Source: Pseudomonas sp. B21-040 (GTDB lineage Bacteria; Pseudomonadota; Gammaproteobacteria; Pseudomonadales; Pseudomonadaceae). From it: DNA of 64,000 bases. The stretch's first letter is position 1, and each line of letters begins with the position of its first letter. Positions 45,332 through 55,165 of the stretch are shown here, in pieces. The notes under the pieces were generated by a model that saw nothing but the letters and a program-made list of their open reading frames with translations, did no database searches and had not been told where the DNA came from. Made by a program: the position numbers and the translations under genes. The stretch lies in contig NZ_CP087176.1 of NCBI RefSeq assembly GCF_024748695.1, forward strand, positions 1,171,501 to 1,235,500, in the 5' to 3' direction.

Positions 45332-46518
45332 GTCGCCCTCAGCAGATTACTGTTCTGGGGGCGACCGGTTCGATTGGTCTGAGCACTCTGGATGTCATTG
45401 CTCGCCATCCCGAGCGTTATCAAGTCTTTGCCTTGAGCGGTTTTACTCGTTTGAGTGAATTGCTGGCGCTGTGTGTGCGCCACACCCCGCGATTCGCCGT
45501 CGTGCCTGAGGCGGGCCCTGCTCGTGGCTTGCAGGACGACTTGCGCGCTGCCGGCCTGTCGACCCGGGTATTGGTGGGCGAGGAGGGGTTGTGTCAGGTG
45601 GCCTCCGATCCTGAAGTCGATGCCGTCATGGCGGCCATCGTGGGTGCTGCGGGTTTGCGCCCGACCCTGGCAGCAGTTGAAGCCGGCAAGAAAATCCTGC
45701 TGGCTAACAAAGAAGCGCTGGTGATGTCCGGGGCGCTGTTCATGCAAGCCGTGCACAAAAGCGGTTCGGTATTGCTGCCGATCGACAGCGAGCACAACGC
45801 GATTTTCCAGTGCATGCCGCAGGATTTCGCCCGTGGGCTTGGCGTGGTCGGCGTACGCCGGATTTTACTGACAGCCTCTGGTGGTCCGTTCCGACAGACG
45901 CCGATGGCCGAATTGGCACATGTTTCCCCTGAGCAAGCCTGTGCGCACCCGAACTGGTCCATGGGACGCAAGATTTCGGTCGATTCGGCGAGCATGATGA
46001 ACAAAGGGCTCGAGTTGATCGAAGCCTGCTGGCTGTTCGACGCCAAGCCGTCCCAGGTTGAAGTGGTTATTCACCCTCAGAGCGTGATCCATTCCCTGGT
46101 CGACTATATCGATGGTTCGGTGCTGGCTCAGTTGGGCAATCCGGACATGCGCACCCCGATCGCCAATGCCCTGGCCTGGCCAGAACGTATTGACTCCGGC
46201 GTGGCACCGCTGGATCTGTTCGCTATTGCGCGTCTGGATTTCCAGGCGCCCGATGAAGAGCGTTTCCCTTGCCTGCGCCTTGCGCGCCAGGCAGCCGAGG
46301 CTGGCAACAGCGCGCCAGCGATGCTGAATGCAGCGAATGAAGTGGCTGTTGCAGCCTTTCTCGACGGGCGGGTCCGCTACCTGGAAATCGCGAGTATTAT
46401 CGAAGAAGTGTTGAACCTCGAGCCTGTCGTCGCAGTGGGCGATCTCGAGGCCGTGTTTACGGCTGACGAGAAAGCGCGAGTGCTGGCCGGGCAATGGTTG
46501 AGTCGTCACGGGCGGTAA
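45328..46518 (+). CDS. dxr: 1-deoxy-D-xylulose-5-phosphate reductoisomerase
   Basis: This 396-residue NADPH enzyme converts DXP to 2-C-methyl-D-erythritol 4-phosphate, the committed step of the MEP isoprenoid route. Motifs are [23 protein letters not shown], and [20 protein letters not shown] with the metal-binding and substrate residues. The GTG start at 45328 gives the family N terminus ([11 protein letters not shown]); an upstream GTG at 45313 would add five residues inside cdsA. The isopentenyl units it leads to feed UppS. Confidence 0.96.
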   Translation: MSRPQQITVLGATGSIGLSTLDVIARHPERYQVFALSGFTRLSELLALCVRHTPRFAVVPEAGPARGLQDDLRAAGLSTRVLVGEEGLCQVASDPEVDAVMAAIVGAAGLRPTLAAVEAGKKILLANKEALVMSGALFMQAVHKSGSVLLPIDSEHNAIFQCMPQDFARGLGVVGVRRILLTASGGPFRQTPMAELAHVSPEQACAHPNWSMGRKISVDSASMMNKGLELIEACWLFDAKPSQVEVVIHPQSVIHSLVDYIDGSVLAQLGNPDMRTPIANALAWPERIDSGVAPLDLFAIARLDFQAPDEERFPCLRLARQAAEAGNSAPAMLNAANEVAVAAFLDGRVRYLEIASIIEEVLNLEPVVAVGDLEAVFTADEKARVLAGQWLSRHGR

Positions 46519-46571
46519 GTGCTGCCATATGTTGGCCCATGCAGCACCGGATAGAATTGCGGAGAAAGTAG

Positions 46572-47924
46572 ATGAGCGCGCTCTATATGATTTTCGGCAC
46601 CCTGGTGGCTTTGGGTGTGCTGGTTACCTTCCACGAATTCGGCCATTTCTGGGTCGCACGTCGCTGTGGGGTCAAAGTGCTGCGTTTCTCCGTAGGCTTC
46701 GGTATGCCGCTGCTGCGCTGGCACGACAAGAAAGGTACTGAGTTTGTAGTGGCTGCCATTCCATTGGGTGGCTACGTGAAGATGCTCGATGAGCGTGAAG
46801 GCGAAGTGCCGGTCGATCAGCTCGAACATTCTTTCAATCGCAAATCTGTCCGTCAGCGTATTGCGATCGTGGCGGCAGGCCCGATCGCCAACTTCTTGTT
46901 GGCAATGGTGTTTTTCTGGGTGTTGGCCATGCTCGGCAGCGAGCAGGTACGGCCCGTCATTGGTGCGGTCGAGTCTGGCAGTGTTGCCGCCCGGTCTGGT
47001 TTGAGCGCAGGTCAGGAAATCATTGCCATTGATGGCGAACCAACGTCCGGTTGGGCTGCGGTGAATCTGCAATTGGTTCGTCGTCTTGGTGAGAGCGGAA
47101 CCCTTCAATTATTGGTGCGTGAGCAGGGTTCCACGACGGATTCCCCACGTGAGCTGGTGCTGGATAAGTGGCTTAAAGGTGCCGACGAGCCAGATCCGAT
47201 TCGTTCGCTGGGCATTCGTCCTTGGCGCCCGGCGTTACCGCCAGTGCTCGCCGAACTCGATCCGAAGGGGCCGGCACAGGCTGCGGGCCTGAAAACCGGT
47301 GATCGCTTGCTTGCCCTTGACGGCAAGGCGCTGGATGACTGGCAGCAAGTGGTCGACACCGTGCGTATGCATCCAGATACCAAAATCATGCTGCGCATCG
47401 AGCGCGATGGTGCTCAAATCGACGTCCCTGTGACGTTGGCCTCTCGCGGCGAGAGCAAGGCACCTACCGGTTACATGGGGGCCGGAGTGAAAGCGGTCGA
47501 TTGGCCGCCAGAGATGGTTCGAGAAGTCAGTTACGGTCCATTGGCTGCGATTGGAGAGGGCGCGCGACGCACTTGGACCATGAGCGTGCTGACCCTCGAT
47601 TCACTCAAGAAAATGTTGTTCGGTGAGCTCTCGGTAAAAAACTTGAGTGGACCGATAACCATTGCTAAAGTGGCGGGCGCTTCTGCCCAGTCGGGCGTAG
47701 CTGATTTCCTGAATTTCCTTGCATATCTGAGTATTAGCCTGGGAGTTCTGAATTTGTTGCCCATTCCTGTACTGGATGGGGGGCATTTGTTGTTTTATCT
47801 GATCGAGTGGGCGCGTGGTCGCCCCTTGTCAGATCGGGTGCAGGGTTGGGGGATACAGATCGGTATCAGTTTGGTGGTCGGGGTGATGTTGCTTGCTCTG
47901 GTCAATGATTTGGGCCGTCTGTAA
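46572..47924 (+). CDS. rseP: Site-2 membrane protease RseP (MucP)
   Basis: This 450-residue inner-membrane zinc protease cuts the anti-sigma factor (RseA/MucA) within the membrane during envelope stress. The active site HEFGH lies at residues 21-25. The second signature is VLDGGHLLFYL (about residue 400). Two PDZ regions sit between, near residues 125 and 220 (GSVAARSGLSAGQEI and GPAQAAGLKTGDRL). Length fits E. coli RseP (450). It is followed by a terminator and then bamA, fitting the coupling of outer-membrane assembly with sigma-E control. In P. aeruginosa, MucP acts on MucA. Confidence 0.96.
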   Translation: MSALYMIFGTLVALGVLVTFHEFGHFWVARRCGVKVLRFSVGFGMPLLRWHDKKGTEFVVAAIPLGGYVKMLDEREGEVPVDQLEHSFNRKSVRQRIAIVAAGPIANFLLAMVFFWVLAMLGSEQVRPVIGAVESGSVAARSGLSAGQEIIAIDGEPTSGWAAVNLQLVRRLGESGTLQLLVREQGSTTDSPRELVLDKWLKGADEPDPIRSLGIRPWRPALPPVLAELDPKGPAQAAGLKTGDRLLALDGKALDDWQQVVDTVRMHPDTKIMLRIERDGAQIDVPVTLASRGESKAPTGYMGAGVKAVDWPPEMVREVSYGPLAAIGEGARRTWTMSVLTLDSLKKMLFGELSVKNLSGPITIAKVAGASAQSGVADFLNFLAYLSISLGVLNLLPIPVLDGGHLLFYLIEWARGRPLSDRVQGWGIQIGISLVVGVMLLALVNDLGRL

Positions 47925-47944
47925 CACTTCGCTGAATTGCGAAT

Positions 47945-47970
47945 CTGCCGCATTTTGCGGCAGTTTGTTT
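47945..47970 (+). terminator. Rho-independent terminator after rseP
   Basis: CTGCCGC and GCGGCAG form a 7-bp stem with a 5-base loop, followed by TTTGTTT. It lies 20 bases after the rseP stop, separating the isoprenoid/protease set from bamA. Confidence 0.85.
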
Positions 47971-47998
47971 ATTGCCAGTTGGAATAAGAAAGGACTTC

Positions 47999-50389
47999 AT
48001 GAAACGTCTGCTGCTAACTGCGGTTCTCACCGTATTGATGATCGCCGAAGTTCACGCCGAGTCCTTCACTATCTCTGATATTCGCGTCAATGGCCTCCAG
48101 CGGGTCTCCGCGGGTAGCGTCTTTGGTGCTTTGCCGTTGAACGTCGGCGAACAGGCGGACGATCGTCGCCTGGTGGAATCCACTCGTGCGTTGTTCAAAA
48201 CCGGTTTCTTTCAAGATATCCAGCTGGGCCGCGATGGCAACGTCCTGGTCATCACGGTAGTCGAGCGTCCATCGGTCGCCAGTATCGAGATCGAAGGTAA
48301 CAAGGCGATCTCTACTGAAGACCTGATGAAGGGCCTCAAGCAGTCCGGTCTGGCCGAAGGTGAAATCTTCCAGCGCGCCACCCTTGAAGGTGTGCGTAAC
48401 GAGCTGCAACGCCAATACGTCGCTCAGGGCCGCTACTCGGCCACCGTCGACACCGAGGTGGTCCCGCAGCCGCGTAACCGTGTCGGATTGAAGGTCAACA
48501 TCAACGAAGGCACCGTCGCTGCCATCCAGCACATCAACGTGGTGGGTAACACCGTCTTCCCTGAAGCAGACCTGATCGACCTGTTCGAACTGAAGACCAC
48601 CAACTGGCTGTCCTTCTTCAAGAACGACGACAAGTACGCGCGGGAAAAACTTTCCGGTGACTTGGAGCGCCTGCGTTCCTACTACCTGGACCGCGGCTAT
48701 ATCAATATGGATATCGCTTCGACTCAGGTATCGATTACTCCGGACAAGAAACACGTCTACATCACCGTCAACGTCAACGAAGGCGATAAGTACACCGTTC
48801 GTGACGTCAAGTTGAGCGGTGACCTGAAAGTCCCTGAAGACCAGATCAAATCCCTGCTGCTGGTGCAGAAAGGCCAGGTGTTCTCGCGCAAGCTGATGAC
48901 CACCACGTCGGAGCTGATTACTCGCCGTCTGGGTAACGAGGGCTATACCTTCGCCAACGTAAGCGGTGTGCCTCAGCCGCATGAAGACGACCACACCGTC
49001 GACATTACTTTCGCGGTCGATCCAGGCAAGCGTGCTTACGTGAACCGTATCAACTTCCGTGGCAACACCAAGTCTGAAGACGAAGTGCTGCGCCGTGAAA
49101 TGCGTCAGATGGAAGGCGGCTGGGCTTCGACCTACCTGATCGACCAATCCAAGACTCGTCTTGAGCGTCTGGGCTTCTTTAAGGAAGTGAACGTCGAAAC
49201 ACCTGCTGTGCCAGGTGTCGATGACCAGGTTGATGTGAACTACAGCGTTGAAGAACAGGCTTCCGGTTCGATCACTGCCAGCGTTGGTTTCGCTCAAAGT
49301 GCTGGCCTGATCCTCGGTGGTTCCATCACTCAGAACAACTTCCTGGGTACCGGTAACAAGGTCAGCATCGGCTTGACCAAAAGCGAATACCAGAGCCGCT
49401 ATAACTTCGGTTATGTCGACCCGTACTGGACAGCCGATGGCGTGAGCCTGGGTTACAACGCTTTCTATCGCACCACCGACTACAAAGACCTTGATGTCGA
49501 CGTAGCGAGCTATGCCGTAGATAGCCTGGGTGCCGGCGTAAGTGTCGGTTACCCGATCAGTGAGACTTCGCGTCTGACCTTTGGCCTGACTGCACAGCAA
49601 GACAAGATCAAGACCGGTCAGTACACCGTCGATGAAATCTTCGACTTCGTAAACACCGAAGGCGACCAGTACCTGAACTTCAAGGCATCGGCCGGTTGGT
49701 CCGAGTCCACCCTGAACAAAGGTGTGCTGGCGACCCGTGGTCATTCTCAAAGCTTGACAGCGGAAGTGACCGTGCCGGGTAGCGACCTGTCGTTCTACAA
49801 GCTCGACTACCGTGGCCAGTTGTTCCAGCCGCTGAGCGAGAACTACACCATGCGCCTGCACACTGAATTGGGTTATGGCGACGGTTACGGTTCGACCGAT
49901 GGCTTGCCATTCTATGAAAACTACTATGCTGGTGGTTTCAACTCGGTTCGTGGCTTCAAGGACAGCACATTGGGGCCGCGTAGTACTCCGAGCCGCGGTC
50001 AAGGCGTCACTGGCAACCCGGGCACGCTTGCTGACCCGGATCAGGATCCACTGCCATTTGGCGGTAACGTCCTGATTCAAGGTGGTGCGGAGATTCTGTT
50101 CCCGCTGCCATTCGTCAAAGATCAGCGCTCGCTGCGTACCTCGGTATTCTGGGATGTGGGTAACGTCTTCGACTCCAAGTGCCAGCAGACTTCCAACACT
50201 AACGCTAATGTGAAGTCCAATACGCAGTGCAACGATATCAGTCTGAGCAACCTGGCCAGTTCCGTCGGTGTGGGTGTGACATGGGTCACCGCGCTGGGTC
50301 CTCTGAGCTTTGCATTGGCCATGCCAGTAAAAGAACCGGATAACGCTGAAACCCAGGTGTTCCAATTCTCTCTTGGCCAGACGTTCTAA
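47999..50389 (+). CDS. bamA: Outer-membrane protein assembly factor BamA
   Basis: This 796-residue protein inserts beta-barrel proteins into the outer membrane. It has a Sec signal (cleaved after VHA, about residue 20), five POTRA domains (to about residue 420) and a 16-strand barrel. The barrel contains the conserved FNSVRGF segment (loop 6, VRGF) near residue 643. The protein ends in a phenylalanine (FSLGQTF). The ATG at 47999 is supported by AAAGG. skp follows 45 bases later. The order bamA-skp-lpxD-fabZ-lpxA-lpxB is that of most gammaproteobacteria. Confidence 0.97.
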   Translation: MKRLLLTAVLTVLMIAEVHAESFTISDIRVNGLQRVSAGSVFGALPLNVGEQADDRRLVESTRALFKTGFFQDIQLGRDGNVLVITVVERPSVASIEIEGNKAISTEDLMKGLKQSGLAEGEIFQRATLEGVRNELQRQYVAQGRYSATVDTEVVPQPRNRVGLKVNINEGTVAAIQHINVVGNTVFPEADLIDLFELKTTNWLSFFKNDDKYAREKLSGDLERLRSYYLDRGYINMDIASTQVSITPDKKHVYITVNVNEGDKYTVRDVKLSGDLKVPEDQIKSLLLVQKGQVFSRKLMTTTSELITRRLGNEGYTFANVSGVPQPHEDDHTVDITFAVDPGKRAYVNRINFRGNTKSEDEVLRREMRQMEGGWASTYLIDQSKTRLERLGFFKEVNVETPAVPGVDDQVDVNYSVEEQASGSITASVGFAQSAGLILGGSITQNNFLGTGNKVSIGLTKSEYQSRYNFGYVDPYWTADGVSLGYNAFYRTTDYKDLDVDVASYAVDSLGAGVSVGYPISETSRLTFGLTAQQDKIKTGQYTVDEIFDFVNTEGDQYLNFKASAGWSESTLNKGVLATRGHSQSLTAEVTVPGSDLSFYKLDYRGQLFQPLSENYTMRLHTELGYGDGYGSTDGLPFYENYYAGGFNSVRGFKDSTLGPRSTPSRGQGVTGNPGTLADPDQDPLPFGGNVLIQGGAEILFPLPFVKDQRSLRTSVFWDVGNVFDSKCQQTSNTNANVKSNTQCNDISLSNLASSVGVGVTWVTALGPLSFALAMPVKEPDNAETQVFQFSLGQTF

Positions 50390-50434
50390 GCGTCTGTCCC
50401 AAAATAACGACAATGGATTTTGTAGGAGTACATC

Positions 50435-50938
50435 GTGCGTAAGTTGACTCAATTGGTTCTCCTGGCGACCGTACTGGTAGCAGGTCCGGCTTTTGCCGAC
50501 ATGAAAATCGCCGTTCTGAACTATCAGATGGCTCTGCTGGAATCCGACGCGGCCAAGAAATATGCCGTGGATGCCGAGAAGAAATTTGGCCCGCAACTGA
50601 CCAAGCTCAAGACGCTGGAAAGCAGCGCCAAAGGTATTCAGGATCGTCTGATGGCCGGTGGCGACAAGATGCAACAAGGTGAGCGTGAGCGCCTTGAACT
50701 CGAGTTCAAGCAAAAGGCCCGTGACTTCCAGTTCCAGTCCAAGGAACTGAACGAAGCCAAAGCCGTTGCCGACCGTGAAATGCTGAAGCAGCTCAAGCCG
50801 AAACTGGACAGCGCTGTGGAAGAAGTCATCAAGAAAGGTGCTTTTGACCTGGTCTTCGAGCGTGGCGCAGTGATTGATGTCAAGCCTCAGTACGACATCA
50901 CTCGCCAGGTTATCGAGCGCATGAATCAGCTGAAGTAA
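50435..50938 (+). CDS. skp: Periplasmic chaperone Skp (OmpH)
   Basis: This 167-residue protein binds unfolded outer-membrane proteins on their way to BamA. It has a Sec signal cleaved after AFA (about residue 22). The mature form is mostly long helices rich in Lys, Glu and Gln, which form the tentacles. The GTG start at 50435 follows GTAGGAG. The lpxD ATG starts two bases after the stop, so coupling is likely. Confidence 0.93.
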   Translation: MRKLTQLVLLATVLVAGPAFADMKIAVLNYQMALLESDAAKKYAVDAEKKFGPQLTKLKTLESSAKGIQDRLMAGGDKMQQGERERLELEFKQKARDFQFQSKELNEAKAVADREMLKQLKPKLDSAVEEVIKKGAFDLVFERGAVIDVKPQYDITRQVIERMNQLK

Positions 50939-50940
50939 CC

Positions 50941-51996
50941 ATGACAGCGACTATTAAGCTCGGCCAGTTGGCCGAGTTCCTCGGCGCCACGCTACGTGGC
51001 GACCCGGAGAAAGAAATTACTGGGCTAGCCACTTTGCAAGAGGCTGGCCCAGCTCAGTTGAGCTTTCTCGCAAATCCTCAATACCGTAAATACCTGGCCG
51101 ACTGCCGGGCCGCAGCGCTGTTGCTGAAGGCCGCTGATGCCGAAGGGTTTTCCGGTGATGCGCTGGTAGTGCCGGATCCGTACCTGGCCTACGCGCGTAT
51201 TTCCCATTTGTTCGATCCCAAGCCCAAGGCGCCCGCAGGTGTTCACCCGACAGCGGTAGTGGCCGCGGATGCAGTGGTTGATCCAGCGGCGAGTATTGGT
51301 GCCTTTGCGGTGATCGAAAGCGGTGCGCGTATTGCGGCGGGCGTGACCATCGGCGCTCATTGCTTCATCGGTGCGCGTTGCGAAATCGGCGAAGGCGGCT
51401 GGCTGGCCCCGCGCGTCACGCTGTATCACGACGTGCGCATCGGCAAGCGAGTGGTCATTCAGTCGGGTGCCGTGCTCGGTGGCGAAGGTTTCGGTTTTGC
51501 CAACGAAAAAGGTGTCTGGCAGAAAATCGCCCAGATCGGTGGCGTGTTGGTCGGTGACGATGTGGAGATTGGCGTGAATACCGCCATCGACCGCGGTGCG
51601 TTGGCCGATACCGTTCTCGGTAATGGTGTGAAGCTCGACAACCAGATCCAGATTGCCCACAACGTGCAGATCGGTGATCACACCGCCATGGCCGCTTGTG
51701 TGGGGATCTCCGGCAGCACCAAGATCGGCAAGCATTGCATGCTCGCAGGTGGTGTGGGGCTGGTGGGGCACATCGAAATTTGCGACAACGTTTTCATCAC
51801 CGGGATGACCATGGTGACCCACTCGATTACCGAAAAGGGCGCCTATTCTTCCGGTACAGCCATGCAACCGGCTGCCGAGTGGCGCAAAAGCGCGGCACGC
51901 ATCCGTCAGCTCGATGACATCGCGCGGCGACTGCGACAACTGGAAAAGCACGTAGGGGAAGTGACCCCTGACGGTAATGCTTCTTCAGATGGCTGA
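50941..51996 (+). CDS. lpxD: UDP-3-O-(3-hydroxyacyl)glucosamine N-acyltransferase
   Basis: This 351-residue enzyme adds the second acyl chain in lipid A synthesis. The N-terminal uridine-binding domain has [16 protein letters not shown]. The C-terminal left-handed beta-helix shows hexapeptide repeats and [13 protein letters not shown]; the catalytic His lies in [24 protein letters not shown]. Length fits the family (about 350). The start follows skp by two bases. Confidence 0.96.
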   Translation: MTATIKLGQLAEFLGATLRGDPEKEITGLATLQEAGPAQLSFLANPQYRKYLADCRAAALLLKAADAEGFSGDALVVPDPYLAYARISHLFDPKPKAPAGVHPTAVVAADAVVDPAASIGAFAVIESGARIAAGVTIGAHCFIGARCEIGEGGWLAPRVTLYHDVRIGKRVVIQSGAVLGGEGFGFANEKGVWQKIAQIGGVLVGDDVEIGVNTAIDRGALADTVLGNGVKLDNQIQIAHNVQIGDHTAMAACVGISGSTKIGKHCMLAGGVGLVGHIEICDNVFITGMTMVTHSITEKGAYSSGTAMQPAAEWRKSAARIRQLDDIARRLRQLEKHVGEVTPDGNASSDG

Positions 51997-52104
51997 TACC
52001 ATTTCCATATCAAGTGTGCACAGCCGTTAGACTGCCTCCTTGATTTGCTAGAGGAGCGCGCGTCACTCGTGCGTTCCCAATCTTTACATAGGCTTCCCCC
52101 CGAA

Positions 52105-52545
52105 ATGATGGACATCAACGAGATTCGCGAATACCTGCCTCACCGTTACCCGTTCCTGCTGGTGGACCGGGTTGTGGATCTGGATGTGGAAGGCAAGCGC
52201 ATTCGCGCCTACAAGAATGTCAGCATCAACGAACCGTTCTTCAATGGTCACTTCCCTGCGCATCCAATCATGCCGGGCGTATTGATCATCGAAGCGATGG
52301 CTCAGGCTGCCGGGATCCTTGGTTTCAAAATGCTCGACGTGAAACCGGCGGACGGCACCCTTTACTACTTCGTCGGCTCCGACAAGCTGCGCTTCCGCCA
52401 GCCTGTGCTGCCGGGCGATCAGTTGATCCTTGAAGCCAAGTTCCTGAGCTGCAAGCGTCAGATCTGGAAGTTCGAATGCCAGGCTTCGGTCGACGGCAAG
52501 CCAGTCTGCTCTGCTGAAATCATCTGTGCGGAACGCAAACTATGA
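52105..52545 (+). CDS. fabZ: (3R)-hydroxyacyl-ACP dehydratase FabZ
   Basis: This 146-residue hot-dog-fold enzyme dehydrates 3-hydroxyacyl-ACP in fatty acid synthesis. The catalytic His is in [21 protein letters not shown], which also contains the catalytic Glu. The start was set at the first of two adjacent ATGs (MMDINEI), as in P. aeruginosa; there is no ribosome site directly before it. An upstream in-frame GTG at 52069 follows GAGGAG (52051-52056) by 12 bases and could be used. lpxA overlaps by four bases. Confidence 0.93.
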   Translation: MMDINEIREYLPHRYPFLLVDRVVDLDVEGKRIRAYKNVSINEPFFNGHFPAHPIMPGVLIIEAMAQAAGILGFKMLDVKPADGTLYYFVGSDKLRFRQPVLPGDQLILEAKFLSCKRQIWKFECQASVDGKPVCSAEIICAERKL

Positions 52546-53318
52546 GTTTGATTGACCCTCGCGCAATCATCGATCCGACGGCTGTACTGGCCGACGACGT
52601 TGAGGTCGGCCCATGGTCGATCGTCGGCGCAGGTGTGGAAATCGGCGAGGGGACAGTGATCGGGCCGCACGTGATTCTCAAAGGCCCGACCCGTATCGGT
52701 AAGCACAACCGCATCTACCAGTTTTCTTCGGTAGGTGAGGACACGCCCGATCTGAAATACAAAGGCGAAGAAACCCGTCTGGTCATCGGTGACCACAACG
52801 TCATCCGTGAAGGCGTGACGATTCACCGCGGGACCGTTCAAGACCGTTCGGAAACGACCCTGGGTGATCACAACCTGATCATGGCCTATGCCCACATCGG
52901 CCACGACAGCGTCATCGGCAACCACTGCATCCTGGTCAACAACACCGCGTTGGCTGGCCATGTACACGTTGAAGACTGGGCGATCCTCTCCGGTTTTACC
53001 CTGGTTCACCAGTATTGCCACATTGGTGCCCACAGCTTTTCCGGTATGGGTACAGCCATCGGCAAGGACGTTCCAGCGTACGTCACCGTGTTTGGCAACC
53101 CCGCTGAAGCCCGCAGCATGAACTTCGAAGGCATGCGTCGCCGCGGTTTCAGTGAAGACGCGATCCACGCGCTGCGCCGCGCCTATAAGGTGGTTTATCG
53201 CCAGGGCCTGACCGTCGAGCAAGCGCTTGCCGAACTGGCCGAACCTTCGGATCAGTTCCCGGAAGTCGCGGTGTTCCGTGATTCCATCCAGTCTTCGACC
53301 CGCGGCATTACTCGTTAA
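52542..53318 (+). CDS. lpxA: UDP-N-acetylglucosamine acyltransferase
   Basis: This 258-residue enzyme performs the first step of lipid A synthesis. It is a left-handed beta-helix with many hexapeptide repeats. The catalytic His lies in [21 protein letters not shown] (about residue 120-125). The C-terminal helical bundle follows. It overlaps fabZ by four bases; lpxB starts two bases after its stop. Nothing in the DNA shows its acyl-chain preference. Confidence 0.97.
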   Translation: MSLIDPRAIIDPTAVLADDVEVGPWSIVGAGVEIGEGTVIGPHVILKGPTRIGKHNRIYQFSSVGEDTPDLKYKGEETRLVIGDHNVIREGVTIHRGTVQDRSETTLGDHNLIMAYAHIGHDSVIGNHCILVNNTALAGHVHVEDWAILSGFTLVHQYCHIGAHSFSGMGTAIGKDVPAYVTVFGNPAEARSMNFEGMRRRGFSEDAIHALRRAYKVVYRQGLTVEQALAELAEPSDQFPEVAVFRDSIQSSTRGITR

Positions 53319-53320
53319 TC

Positions 53321-54451
53321 ATGGCTAATCTGCGTATTGCGCTGGTAGCGGGTGAGGCTTCCGGCGACATTCTGGGCGCAGGCCTCATGCGCGCACTCAA
53401 GGCTCGACATCCGGCGGTGGAATTCATCGGTGTCGGTGGTCCGTTGATGCAGGCCGAGGGGCTGACCTCATACTTCCCCATGGAACGGCTTTCGGTCATG
53501 GGCCTGGTGGAAGTGCTGGGACGGTTGCGTGAGCTGCTGGCGCGTCGCAAGAAGCTGATCGCCGACCTGATCGCTGAGAAGCCGGACGTGTTCATCGGTA
53601 TCGATGCTCCGGACTTCAACCTCAATATCGAACTCAAGCTGCGTCAGGCCGGGATCAAGACCGTGCATTACGTCAGCCCGTCGGTGTGGGCATGGCGTCA
53701 GAAGCGCGTGCTGAAGATCCGCGAAGGCTGCGACCTGATGCTGACGCTGTTTCCGTTCGAAGCGAAATTCTATGAAGAGAAGGGCGTGCCGGTGCGTTTT
53801 GTCGGGCACTCCCTGGCCGATGCGATCCCGCTGGAGGCCGATAGGGCTGCCGCGCGGGCTGAGCTCGGATTGCCAGAGGGACCTCTGGTCGCGTTGATGC
53901 CCGGCAGTCGTGGCGGTGAAGTGGGCCGTCTCGGCGCCTTGTTCCTTGATACTGCCCAGCGTTTGCGGGCCATGCGCCCAGGTGTGCGCTTTGTCATGCC
54001 ATGCGCCAACCCTGAACGGCGCGCGCAGCTTGAAGAGCTGTTGGCCGGTCGCGATCTGCCGCTGACCTTGCTTGACGGCAAATCCCATCTGGCCCTGGCC
54101 GCTTGTGATGCGGTGCTGATTGCCTCCGGGACCGCTACGCTGGAAGCGTTGCTCTACAAGCGACCGATGGTGGTGGCTTATCGTCTGGCGCCGCTGACGT
54201 TCTGGATCCTCAAGCGGATGGTGAAAAGCCCTTACGTGTCCTTGCCGAACCTCTTGGCCCAGCGCCTGTTGGTGCCTGAGTTGCTGCAAGACGACGCGAC
54301 AGTCGAAGCGCTGGCGCAAACGCTGTTCCCTCTGATCGAAGGCGGCGAGGAACAGACTCGCGGCTTCGACGAAATTCACCGTACCTTGCGTCTGGACGCC
54401 TCCAATCAGGCGGCGGATGCAGTACTGAACTTGATCGGCAAAACACAATGA
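53321..54451 (+). CDS. lpxB: Lipid-A-disaccharide synthase
   Basis: This 376-residue GT19 enzyme joins UDP-2,3-diacylglucosamine to lipid X. Motifs include [19 protein letters not shown] at the start, [13 protein letters not shown] near residue 120, and the GSRGGEV and [20 protein letters not shown] segments in the C-terminal domain. It is a peripheral membrane protein. rnhB overlaps by four bases. Confidence 0.97.
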   Translation: MANLRIALVAGEASGDILGAGLMRALKARHPAVEFIGVGGPLMQAEGLTSYFPMERLSVMGLVEVLGRLRELLARRKKLIADLIAEKPDVFIGIDAPDFNLNIELKLRQAGIKTVHYVSPSVWAWRQKRVLKIREGCDLMLTLFPFEAKFYEEKGVPVRFVGHSLADAIPLEADRAAARAELGLPEGPLVALMPGSRGGEVGRLGALFLDTAQRLRAMRPGVRFVMPCANPERRAQLEELLAGRDLPLTLLDGKSHLALAACDAVLIASGTATLEALLYKRPMVVAYRLAPLTFWILKRMVKSPYVSLPNLLAQRLLVPELLQDDATVEALAQTLFPLIEGGEEQTRGFDEIHRTLRLDASNQAADAVLNLIGKTQ

Positions 54452-55089
54452 GCAAAACCAGCACACAGATGGGCCTGGACTTCACCCTGGTCGCCGAAGT
54501 CGAAGACCTCGTGGCCGGTGTCGACGAAGTCGGTCGCGGCCCGCTCTGCGGTGCAGTGGTCACGGCTGCGGTGATCCTCGATCCGAACCGTCCGATCCTC
54601 GGTCTGAATGATTCGAAAAAACTCACCGAAGCCCGTCGCGAAAAGCTCTTCGACGAAATCTGCGAAAAAGCCCTGAGCTGGTGCATCGCCCGGGCCGAAG
54701 TCGAGGAAATCGACGAGCTGAACATCCTGCACGCCACCATGCTGGCGATGCAGCGCGCGGTCGAAGGTCTGCACATCCAGCCGAAACTGGCCATGATCGA
54801 CGGCAATCGCTGCCCGAAACTGTCGATGCGCGCTGAAGCGGTGGTGCAGGGCGACGGCAAGGTGCCAGCCATTGCCGCGGCATCGATTCTGGCCAAGGTC
54901 AGCCGCGACCGCGAAATGGCCGCGTTCGAACTGATTTACCCGGGTTACGGCATCGGCGGGCACAAAGGCTATCCGACCCCCGTTCATCTGGAAGCGCTGG
55001 CCCGCTTGGGGCCAACGCCGATTCACCGCCGCTCGTTCGCCCCGGTGCGCCTGGCGTACGAGGCGCGGGAAAGTCTGATCGAGAGTTAG
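54448..55089 (+). CDS. rnhB: Ribonuclease HII
   Basis: This 213-residue enzyme removes ribonucleotides from DNA. The catalytic residues lie in [17 protein letters not shown] (Asp and Glu), in [14 protein letters not shown] and in MIDGNRCPK. Length fits E. coli RNase HII (198) with a short N-terminal extension. The C terminus is [18 protein letters not shown]. It is the last gene of the lpx operon; a terminator and then dnaE follow. Confidence 0.95.
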   Translation: MSKTSTQMGLDFTLVAEVEDLVAGVDEVGRGPLCGAVVTAAVILDPNRPILGLNDSKKLTEARREKLFDEICEKALSWCIARAEVEEIDELNILHATMLAMQRAVEGLHIQPKLAMIDGNRCPKLSMRAEAVVQGDGKVPAIAAASILAKVSRDREMAAFELIYPGYGIGGHKGYPTPVHLEALARLGPTPIHRRSFAPVRLAYEARESLIES

Positions 55090-55110
55090 TCGCAAGGCTG
55101 ATGTTTTACT

Positions 55111-55136
55111 CAAGGCCCGGTACAATCCGGGCCTTG
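55111..55136 (+). terminator. Rho-independent terminator of rnhB
   Basis: CAAGGCCCGG and CCGGGCCTTG form a 10-bp perfect stem with a 6-base loop, followed by TTGT. It lies before dnaE. Confidence 0.8.
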
Positions 55137-55165
55137 TTGTCTTCACGTTTCTAGACAGGATCACT

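Noticed and set aside
48014..50713. A 899-codon open frame on the minus strand
   Set aside because: It lies wholly antisense to bamA and skp. It is a by-product of codon bias in a GC-rich genome; its protein is low-complexity and matches no family.
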